This document shows positions 38,036 through 50,000 of a stretch of 64,000 nt of DNA, piece by piece (the stretch's first letter is position 1; the number at the start of each line of letters is the position of its first letter). The position numbers and the translations under genes are program-made. The stretch lies in the NCBI GenBank assembly GCA_036023115.1, contig JAYKKT010000087.1:12664001-12728000 (forward strand), given 5' to 3'. The notes under the pieces were generated by a model. The model saw only the letters and a program-made list of their open reading frames with translations, was not told the origin of the DNA and did no database searches. This stretch comes from Brasenia schreberi (taxonomy: Eukaryota > Streptophyta > Magnoliopsida > Nymphaeales > Cabombaceae).

Positions 38036-41000
38036 TCTCTTCCAAAACAAGTTATGCACTATGTTTGCTTTCCATAAATCCCTAGAAAATGTTTCCTTGG
38101 CTCTCTACTCTTTCTAGGGAGATAAGAAGTTTTTCACTAAAAGACCTGTTAAGCTTGGCTTAATGTTAAATAGTGGATGCGTTCATGAACAAGGATAAAA
38201 AACTCGACTTTCTTCCATGACATGCATATAAAAATCAGAGACCTGCTACAGCTGTCAGTATCAACTTTGGGTTGCCAATCTATGACTTCCCAACAACTCA
38301 GACAGAGGATTATCATGAATGGATGTTTAGAAGGGGAGCACACTCAAGTTCTACTTAAAGACTGGGTTCGTGACTATGCCAGGACTGTTTTTCCAACTTG
38401 CAAAGATTTCTTCTCTTTTTCTTACTTCCAAGAAAAACATGATGTATGTATGCATTGCCGGTCCCAAGCCCGGATAAAGGAGGAGGGTTGTGTTAGGCTT
38501 CCGACAGCCAGCGTAAAACTTTGTCGGATTTTATAACATGAATTACAAAAATTATGAGCATTGCTTTGGGGCGTCCCCGCCTAGCGACGTGCTAAAGAGC
38601 CCGAATGCAGTAAGAAGTAAGCAAGGGCCACTACATTTTCACCCGAATGTAGTGAATCAATTGCAGAGAGGGTTCCCACATCATGGACGGGTGTGGGTAA
38701 AGAAGTTAGTCCCGCTACATTGCCGCCCGAATGTAGCGAAATTTTTTTAGAGAGGGTCTCCGCGTTTTGATTATGGACGGATGCGAGGGGTAAGGAAGCT
38801 AGATAATAAGATTCGTATTGGTTCTTGGAATATCCGAAAATTATCGGGTAAGCTAATGGAGGTGGTAGATACTATGATTCGGAGAAAGATTTATATTCTA
38901 TGTTTACAAGAGACAAAATGGGTTGGAGAAAAAGAAAGGAGATAGAGGTTTTAAATTATGGTAATCAGGTAAAGAAAAGGCTCGAAACGGAGTTGATATT
39001 ATCATAAATAAAGATTTAAAGGAGAGTGTAGTAGACATACAACGATATGGTGACCGAATCATGACGTTGAAATTAGTGTTACGAGTAGAGGTTTTGAATA
39101 TAGTTTGTGCTTACGTACCCTAAGTAGGACTAGAAGATAGTATAAAGACAGTTTTTTGGGAAGAGTTAGATAAGGTGTTCCAAAAGATTCCACCAACGAA
39201 GATGATTTGTTTAGGAGGAGATTTAAATGGACATGTCGGTAAAGAGGCATTAGGATATCAAGGGATTCATGGAAACTTTGGTTTTGGAGATATAAACGAG
39301 AAAGGTAGGAAGATTTTAGATTTTGCTATGGCATTTGATATCTTTGTAGTCAATACAATCTTCAAAAAACGAGATGAACATTTAATTACTTATAAGAGTG
39401 GCTTATCACAAACACAAATTGATTACTTTATTTATAGAAAAAAAGATAGAGCGTGTTGTAAAGATTGTAAGGTAATTCCAGGAGAAAGCTTAACCACCCA
39501 ACATTGACTTTTAGTTATGGATTTACAAATAAAAAAATGAACAAAGAAGAAAAGAGTGCATCGAGCTACTCGGACTAAATGGTGGAACCTCAAAAGCGAG
39601 AAAGAAGATATATTTAAACAGAAAGTCCTTCAAGGAGATGTTTGGAATTATGTTGGCACACCCTGTGATATGTGGAACAATATGGCTATACATATTAGGA
39701 AAGTGGCGAAAGATGTGTTAGGGGTATCTAAGGGAGGTGTACCGGCACAAAAAGAAGCTTGGTGGTGGAGTGAAGTAGTACAAAATAAAATCAAGGCAAA
39801 GAGGGTATGTTACAAATTATATTATGCCAAGAAAACTAGTGAAACTTTAAAAGCTTATAAGAAAGCAAAGAAGGAAGTGAAAAAGACCGTTAGTGAAGCA
39901 AAAGCTAAGATTTGGGAGAACTTATATAAAAAACTCAACTCAAAAGAGGGTGAAAGAGATATTTTTCGGATAGCTAGGGCTAGAGATAAGAAAACTAAAG
40001 ATCTTAATTATGTTAGATGCATAAAAGACAAGGATGAAAAAATTCTAGTGGCAAATGATGATATAAGAAATAGATGGAAAAACTATTTTTATAATCTTTT
40101 TAATGAAAATAAAGATGTTAGTATTAGTTTAGGAGATTTAGCCAAGTCAGAAAAGTATATAAACCACAATTTCTATTGACGTATTCAAAAGAATGAAGTC
40201 AAAGAGGCTCTTAAACATATAAAGGGTGGTAAATCGGTAGGACCAGATAATATACATATAAAAGTTTTGAAAATACTAGGAGAAATAGGAATCACTTGGC
40301 TCACAAGACTATTTAATGAAATATGGAAAAACCAAAAGATGCCCGAGGAATGGAGAGCAAGTACACTTATACCCATATATAAGAAAAGAGAGACATTCAA
40401 AATGGTGCGAATTATCGAGGTATAAGTTAATGAGTCATACTATGAAATTATGGGAAAGAATTATCGAACGTAGGTTAAGACAAGTATCAAGTACAACAAA
40501 GAACCAATTTGGATTCATGCCAGGCAGATCTACTATCGAAGCGATTCACCTTTTGAGACGTCTTATGGAACATTTTAGAGCAAAAAAGAAAGACCTTCAC
40601 ATGATATTTATTAATCTAGAAAAAGCTTATGATAGGGTACCGAGGGAGGTTCTTTGGAGAACTTTGGAAAAAAGAGGTATCCCATTGACATATATTAACC
40701 TTATAAGAGACATGTGTGATGGTGCAAAAATATGTGTGAGGACTCATGAAGGAACGACAGACTTCTTTGAAGTTAATATTGGGTTACATCAAGGATCAAA
40801 GTCCATACTTATTTATAATGGTGATGGATGAGTTAACAAAACATATTCAAGATGAAGTACCTTGGTGTATGTTATTTGCAGATGACATTGTATTAGTGGA
40901 GGAGTCTAAGGAAAAAGTTAATAGAAAATTGGAACTATGGAAATAAACATTAGAAAGCAAAGGCCTCCGACTTAGTAGAACAAAGACAGAATATATGGAA

Positions 41001-44000
41001 TGTAAGTTTGATCATTTGGTTACTACAGAGGACATAGAAATTAAAATTGGCACACATTGCGTTACCCAAAAGGAAAGTTTTAAATACCTAGGGTCAATTT
41101 TTCAGAGTGATGGAAGAATTGATGGAGATGTTACGCATAGAATTAATGCTGGTTGGTTAAAATGGAGAGGAGCATCAGGCATTCTTTGTGATAAGAAGAT
41201 ACCATTAAAGTTAAAAGGTAAATATTATAGAGCAACAATTAGGCCTGCCATGTTTTATGGTTCTGAGTATTGGGCAGTTATTCATCAACATGTACAAAAG
41301 ATGTCCGTGACAGAAATGAAGATGTTAAGATGGATGAGTGGTCATACAAGAAAAGAATGTATAAATAATGAGGTTATTAGAAACAAATTAGGAGTGGCAC
41401 CAATAGAGGATAAAATGAGAGAACATCGTTTAAGATGGTTTGGACATATAGAAAGAAGATCAAAAGAAGAACCTGTAAGAAGGTTAGAAAAACTAAATTT
41501 GGAAAGTATTAAAAGAGGTAGAGGACGACCACAAAAGTGTTGGAAAGAAACAATAAAGAATGATCTAGCTTATTGGGAGTTAACTGCTAACATGGCACAT
41601 GATAGGGATATGTGGAAACAAAGAATCCATGTAGCCGACCCCGTCTAGTATGGGAAAAGGCTTAGTTGTTGTTGTTGTTATGTATGCAGAAGCAGGGCTG
41701 CCAGATTAAGATGAAGGCGGCACAAGGACTCACAATCAACGTTAGTGGGTGCCATCTGATGCAGCCATATGCAGCTCTATCAATTAGGAGATCGCAGATA
41801 AGAAAAACATGACACAGAGGCAAGTGCTGCACCCATAGACTAATATGGTCAAGCTGCATATTTGGTGTATACTTACCAATAAAAATGATCTTGAGAATTC
41901 CATCATAGACCACGAGATTTATACTGGAACGTAAAACAAAGTCACTCTAACATGAGATCAGCTCTGATCACTTCCCTAGTCGAGGGTCTGATATTGAATT
42001 CTGTCTTGGAATACTCAACATGCAACGCCTTGCCGTTTTCTACTATGGCAAGATAGAACAAATGAATGACAAAAATCAACTCACGAGGCTCATAAGATGG
42101 GATCATGGGGCTTACCTTCATAACCAGAATCTGTGTTTAGAGCAGCAAAGTCTAACTTCTGGTGGTCCTTTTCCTTTTCACTGGAGGAAGAACCATTGTT
42201 CTTTCTTCCAAATTTGAGAAGACGCTTAAAACCTTTTGATTCTTTTTCCAGAGGCTTTTCTGATCCATCAAGAATCTGTTTTGATGGAATTGACGAACAT
42301 TCAGGGACATGTGCTTTGGAACTTTCTACAGGCACCAACAACTCCGATATTAGTGGCAGTGCTTTACTGTATTCTGAATTACCCGCACATGGGTCTTCTA
42401 AAGATGATTTTCGAGCATGGTGCACATGATAAGGTTGTTCATTGAGAGTGGCTTTGGGGAAATTTGACGTGATCTCTTTTACAGCACAATCTACTGCAAC
42501 CTTCAAGGTGGGAAAGACTTTAACAAGTCAGAAGATTTACATCCGTTTCAAAGAAAAGTGCTGAATGAAAGACAAAATGGAGATGAAGTGATGAACAACA
42601 AAGAAACCCCAAGTCATATATTATAAATTTTCGAGGCAAAAGAACTATCGTGTATAAAAGGTAGCCGAGAGGTATCTGGCAAAATCCTCGTCATACTTCA
42701 GTAAAATAACCAAGATGCTGATTTGACAAGTATCCGTATGACACAAAAGCAGATGGTGGACTGTGATATCATAAAGAATGCAAGCATATGTATCTTCACA
42801 TGAGCAAACATCTGGTCTCTAACGTCAATCTCTGTATCATTTTAGTCATCAGCTACATTCATTAGGCATTTGTATATCCAGCCATGTATTAGAGGAAAGG
42901 CCCCGAGATCAAATAGATAATGTAATCCATTTGCTCTGATGCCTTGAAACGTGATTTCTTCCAACCAGGTGTATGAAAGGCCAGATAATTAGCATTAGTT
43001 TTCTTAATGTCAGACGAGATCCCAAATTTCTCTCTTAAGGGGCACTTTAGCTTTTCAGGAAAGGCTAGTACACATAGTGCAACCAAAGTCCAGGAACAAC
43101 TCCTGGCCCTAGAGAATTCAAAGCATTCAAAATAAAAGAAATACTGGAGTTTTGTCCCCTTCCTCAGAACTGCTACAAGTATCTGCCTCTATGAACAACA
43201 AACCCATCAGTGGAATTGTAGCCTAGAAATTTATTATTCTAATACTTGTGTGAGTTTTGATCTCCAAGGTTGCTTTTCTCAGAAAAAAAGTAATCATAAA
43301 AAAGCAACTTCAGATCATCATCCAAAAATTTCAAGCAAGTTCCATGCTGGTTCAGTCAAGCTCTAGCATGGTAATCACCACAAGAAGAAGGAACTTAAGG
43401 CACAACTTCTTATCTAATAGAAACCTTTTGGTTAGAAAAAAGTTCAAGACAAAAGGCACATTACAGCTGTAGAAGAAGCAAAGTGTCATTTAAGCCCCAA
43501 CTCTGCATCTAATGCTGCTCAATCAGGTTTGTGAAACACGAGTTCCCATGAAGACACAACATCATGTAACTACTGAAAGTAATTTCTACTTAATGAGGTT
43601 ATTAGAAACAAATTAGGAGTGGCACCAATAGAGGATAAAATGAGAGAACATCGTTTAAGATGGTTACATATAGAAAGAAGATCAGAAGAAGCTATAAGAA
43701 GGTATGAAAAACTAAATTTGGAAAGTATTAAAAGAGGTAGAGGACGAGCACAAAAGTGTTGGAAAGAAACGATAAAGAATGATCTAGCTTATTGTGAGTT
43801 AACTGCTAACATGGCACATGATAGAGCTCTGTGGAAACAAAGAATCCATGTAGCCGACCCCGTCTAGTATGGGAAAAGACTTAGTTGTTGTTGTTTGTTA
43901 TTGTTTTGTAATTATATGCACTGCCTCTGGGCACAGTCAGATGTGTTCACCTGTTTGGCTTGTCCTTTTGGGCCATTGTCATCCATCAGCATGGAAGGTG

Positions 44001-47000
44001 GAGCTTGGACTGTTGCATACTCGGATACCACCTTAGTCTTCTCCCCTGCAGTATCATCATCATGTAATCTGCGTCTTAGTTCTTTCCTCTCTTCAGAAGC
44101 TTGGACAATTGGAACTGGCATCTCATGCTCAATGGTCAAGACGTTCTTGTCAATAACTATAGTGTCATTTGTTTCACCTTGGCTCAAGCTATTGTCACTC
44201 ATCTTCTTCTGCCCAATACCGGAACCCCAAGAAGCTTGGTTTTTTGAAGCTTCGGATGTGGTCTCCCATGTCTTCACTTTGTTTTGGACAGGACCAGGAG
44301 AGGATCTCGCACTGATCCTCTGATTCGCAAGTGCTAATGCATTTTTTCTGTTAGTTTTAGTCACTGGAGAAATCCTGGTTCCCAGTGTCTCCGTTTCTCT
44401 TTGTTTTGGAATTTGATTTTGATCAGAAAGGCGACTATTGAAGCTTCTAGGCTCTGAGAGCCTTCTTAGTCTAGTTCCAGCTGCATTTGCAACACCATTA
44501 CTCTCTTTCTTATGGTCTTGTAACGAAGAAGCAGATTGAGTCAACCCATTAAGAACAACACGAGCACCACTAGTTGTGTCTGATTTCGAAGTTTTCACAG
44601 AGGAAAGAGAACCCACAGAGCCACTTCTGCGACCTATCTTAGTTGTTGGAGAAGCAGTTTCAGAATCACTGAACTTCGAAAATTTCAGTAGACTAAAAGA
44701 AAGCTTTGTGGACAACTGGGATTTGGTATGCTGAGAAGACGACGGTGACCGCATAGAACTAGACTTTGCAGTGATCATCTTTTCCCGTTCTCTTTTCAGG
44801 GCTTCAAGTCTTTTTATCTTCTCATCTTCCTGCGTACGGAGGGTTTCCAGATAAAAGTGGTGAGATGATGACCAAACCAAACCGCCCATAGTTAGGAAGT
44901 AACCACAACATGCCACCACTCTTCAAATGAAAATGAAATCATAGATGTAGAGTAATATTTCCTTTTCATCCAAAATGTGACAAAAGCCATTAAGATAATT
45001 GGTGGACTTACAAGTTTCTTGTGGCAAACACAAAGCCCCCTTAGTAGTTCTTTTTCTTTTTTAAACTCAAATGAGCATAATCTCAGGCAGAAAAAGAATT
45101 AATACACGTACTTGCAATATAACCCTAGCAGTGAGATATCTATCCAAGGAAGGGGTATGAATGAAAGGCCATCTTACAGCTCCTGGTAATAAGTGGAACA
45201 TTTTGGAACCAGATACTTGAAGCAGACCTGGTGAAAGTGCTGCAACTTTTGCTTTTGGGACCATCTTCTAAGAGGCCTCAATGACTATTTGGATGTGGGA
45301 ATGCACCCACCACCCTTAATCGTCCAGCAACTGTCAACAAACAGCAGAAAATTTGCTGTTCGCTGCCTAAAACGGCTCTCCAAAAGTAGAAAGAAAAGAG
45401 GAAACAAGTGGGAACAAAATTAGTAGGCAGCAGTACAAAATCCAAAGGAAGAAGCAAGGAATAACAACAAGAGGAGATGGCTGTCCTCTTTACTGCTGGT
45501 TCCCCACTGGGTGGGATAATTCGATGCTCACTCATCACCGTCATGTTGCCTTTCAGTCAGGTGCTCACTGTCACAACGAGCTCATCTGTCCACTCTTTTA
45601 CATATTTGTGAGTACACAAGCACATTTTCCTTTTGGTTTGTGCACAGAAAATTAAGTATCGATGAATATGCTATCAATAACTTAAGACAGTGACCGTAAA
45701 AATGGATTTATCAGGGTTAATACTTCAGAAATTCTTAGAAAGAACATACTAAAATGTGCTACAAACAAAGAAAAAAATTATTGGTAGTACACATTCTAAT
45801 AAATGTAACTTCGAAAAACGAAAAGAGAACTATTCATCCAAATCTTTTAGATGAAAAACAATATTTGTAATAATTTAAGCCATGCTAATACATTCTATAT
45901 GGTGTGATTACTTGAAAGAGATTGAATAGAGTGGCTTTGTGACAGGTATGCACGTTTATATAACCATTTAATTTGTCAAAAATCAGAGGCTACAATTATT
46001 CCTGGAAAGTGAGAAAGAACTCACTAAAGGGAGATATGAAGGGAACATTTAACAGGTAGTTTTTGTCTTGTATAGAGAATAAAAAAGCAAAAGGAAGGAG
46101 ACCTATGATGACCGACAAACAATCATTTCCAGGTGATGTTTTCATTCAAAGGATATTCTAACATGAAGAGAGACCCGAGACCATGACCCATGCACAATAA
46201 ACACATGAAGAAGCATGCAGTAGGTTGGGTGCACTTATTTGGATGAACAAGACACCTGCAAATTTAGCATAATGGCCCACAACCAACAACCTTGTGCTGA
46301 TACTGTGGTAGTTTCATATTCAGAAGACCTTCTGTGAAAATTGCATCATAGTTGCCAAAACAGGCTGGCTTAGTGACAAATAGGCACGAGCCTAAGACTT
46401 TACCCTATGGATCTGGAGCCTGAAATTAAGTACATGAGTGTAGAAAACTTGGGACTACCAAATCCCAGAGTTATTCGACAAATGGCAGCATGCAAATGGA
46501 TGGGGTTGGCATTTCCTTTTATGTTGCCGTCTCCAAACAGCCAACCAGAAACAGGAAGTTGAGAAAGAAGATGATAAGGGTGTGGTCAGCTACCTTTGGA
46601 CATGGCATGGTAGTGTCGGATTGGAAGAAGGGGTAGATTATCTATTCACCACATCTTTACTAGGTGTTTATAGACTTATTACAGCAGGTCGGTCTAGTAA
46701 TTAAAGGATTACCCTTGTATGACCAGTCCCAAGAATGGATAAAGGAGGAGGATTGTGTTAGGCTTCTGACAACTAATGTAAAACTTTGTCGGACTTATCT
46801 ACCATGGATTATACAAATTATGATAGGGCTCTATAGAAACAAAGAATCCATGTAGCCGACCCCATCTAGTACGGGAAAAGGCTTAGTTGTTGTAGTTGTA
46901 GTAGTTGTTGTTGGTCTAGTAATTAAGGGGTGGTCGCTCAATCACCTATGATACTAAGGCCAATAGGTGAAAAATGGGCTTGTGCAGCAGTTGTGGAGCG

Positions 47001-50000
47001 ATCCAAGTCACAATTCACATGTATTGACAATTTGTGTATAGATATGGAGTCATCTTTCAGAACTTGTTACTTTTGTCAAGTCACCAGTTCAACACTATTC
47101 ACATCTTATTAGTGCAAAAATTGGGGAAAAAATATACCTGTTCTTTCTTTGCTTTCTGAAGATCAACCTTGTATGCACGAACCCTCTCTGCATGTGCTTG
47201 TGCCTCAACCAATGGACTTGATTTTGTAAGTTTTGCATTTCTCACAGCATCTGCTTTCCTTTTCTCCATAGCATCACGTGTAAGTTTTGATTTTTTGTCT
47301 TTGTCCACAGTTTTTTTCTCTTGCTTGTCAACTGATTTATCTTCATCCTTCACCTTTTGGGGCAAGTTGACACCATTTGCACTGAAGGACATATCTGCCT
47401 GGACCTGTATTTCATAGTCTACGGCAACATCATAAGAACTCCCTGTTCCACGCTCTGGCATCATGCTCAAGTCATCTGGCTCATAGCTAATAACGTGCCC
47501 TGGTCTTTGTTTATTTGAATCCCCTATAGTTTTTGTGTTAAGTGAGAACTCTGAGTCCATTCCAATGTCAATTCCACCATTTGGCAAGGTGTGAGAACTG
47601 GACCTAACAGGAACAATGAAAGATTCATCTCTAGGCTCCTGCAATGAGCTTTTATCAGCAGAACTAGCTCGCTCGAATTCGCTTCCAGCAACGGGATCAG
47701 ATCTAGACCCACCTGCACTTGATTGGTTTTGATGTCCATACATCATAAAGTCCTCGCTACCCATCCTTTTGACCCCCATGAATCCTCTTTCTGTTTCAGA
47801 AAATTGTATATCCTGCTGGTCACTCAACTCCCTATTATAAGGAAACCCGTTGGTTGATTCATCATTTGTTCCCTTTTTAATGACATTAGGATTTATAATA
47901 TCATGTTCCATCATCCTTCGAGTAGCACTAGTGCCCAAACTTCGATCCAGCAGGAGAGAATCCAAATCACTTGCAGTCTCCTGTCTTTTCACATGAACAG
48001 TATTATGAAGAGGAAACATGTCCTTGTCAGCAGCATTGTCATCTTTACTCAACAAGAAATTTTGAAATGCCTGCCAGTGTCCGTTTTCAACTTTTGTACC
48101 TTTAGATGAATCTCTTTCATGTGAACCAAAGTCAACGACAGGTTGCAGATGCTTCAATTCTTCCTTGGATGCTCTTGCAGAAACTTTATGCTTTCTTTTC
48201 TGAGAACTGGTTGGTACTTCATCAACTTCCTCTTCTGTTTCAGATGCTGAACCTGATTGAGACTCACCATCTGCATCATTTTTTCTGTTTGAAGTAATAT
48301 AATTGATGTTTCGAATGACAACCATCCCTGTACGCTTTTTACCTCCTCGATCACCCTTCCTTCGTGACTCCTGGCTATGAGCTTCTTCCTTATCTATCTC
48401 TGTATAAGATTCAGAATCGACATCACCATCTTTACCATCCATGAGATTCCTTTTGTGCAGAATCCTTTCAGATGGACTGAAGTTAGGATTCTCCACTTGT
48501 GCATATGGTTGCTGGAAAAATGGGCCACTTCCAGGATAGTTTGGGTAGTAGGGCATCCCAGGCAAAGGATAAGCAGGAAAGATCGGAGCACATTGAGGAG
48601 GCCATTGCATGTACATAGGGTGCTGAAACTGACCTTGAAAATAATTATTTTGACACAAAGGTACCTGCTCATCGGCAGGGAACCTTTTATCTGCAACAGC
48701 CACATAAAAAGCGCCCACTTTAGAAGACAAGGAGGCATTGGTAAAGCAGAAAGTAACTATGCTGGTGAATAAACCATCAGTTCCAGAAAACAAAAGGAAA
48801 ATAGCGTTTCTGTTGGAAAAAGTAAGGTTACTCATGAAGATTTATGCACATAGAGATATTGAGTAGATAATTAGAAAGGTGTGACCAATACAAGCTGCTC
48901 AAGATCAGCTCAAGCTAAAAAAGTTTGTTTCAGAATCAAAATGTTTAAGTTTTGTCAGGGCCTCAGCAAAACCCTCGACAATCCCTATCTTATCCAAGGT
49001 CTATAAGCAACACCAATAATTTTATTTGATGATGCAAAAACAGATTTTAGTCTCCCTCTATCTCTCTATCATCAGAATATACGAACATGATTCTCAGGAC
49101 AGCTTAATCCACATGACGGTATACAGAGTTTCTTCTTTTCAAAATGATTCAAAAGAAACTTAAAGCTAGTATTGCCATTAAATTTCTGATGGTGAATCAC
49201 TGGTTCCTGTCTTTTATGCTCACAATTTCATTGTCATATATTTTTTAGTTTTTTAGAATTACAATGAATAAAGTTGCAACATATACAATTACTTCATAAT
49301 TCAAAGGGAAAAACTGAAAAAGATGAGTAAAACTAACTAAGCAGTTTCTGTGTCTGATTTAACCTCCACTAGGATCAACCATATGCTCAAAATTGCTGGT
49401 TGGTTCTGCCTGAGTTTGAAGACCATTTTCCAAGCAAACATCACCATGTGCAACCGGCCATGGAATCATAGCTCTGGCTGGCCTGATATTCCTTCTGTGG
49501 CTTGCATTTCCATTGCTTCAAGCCACTGGGCTGTTTCATGCTTTATCTTCCATAATTCCACAAATGTTTGGCAGGCCTCCCTGTAGTAGATAAAAGCAAA
49601 GAACAACCTTAACTTTGTTATCATGCTAAGGAAGAAAATGTGATCTTAGAAAACACTTGCATAAGGTAGCCACTGCTACAGGAACTGCTAACTTAGCATA
49701 TAGAAATAAAAACTTTACCTTAAGCGTGCAGCTCCAAAGCACTCAGCAAAAGGTATTAAATCATCCATGTATTCCATACCAAAGCCAGCAGCAACAGCTC
49801 GAGCAAAGGCCATACCTTGCTCTTTCTGCAATACTGTCTTACGTGACTCCAATACTCTCAAAAGCTTAACTCTGATTCAATATGGTGCAAGCTAAGCGTT
49901 AGCATATAGATATATACATAGATATTTTCACAATAGATACATAGGCATAGATATGGATATTTTCATGCTTGGGCGAGAATAGTACTAGGATGGGCGACCT

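Noticed and set aside
47524..48738. Other-frame open frames over the large CIP7-like exon 9
   Set aside because: They are shadows of the 517-codon exon, whose frame is continuous with exons 8 and 10 and matches the family.
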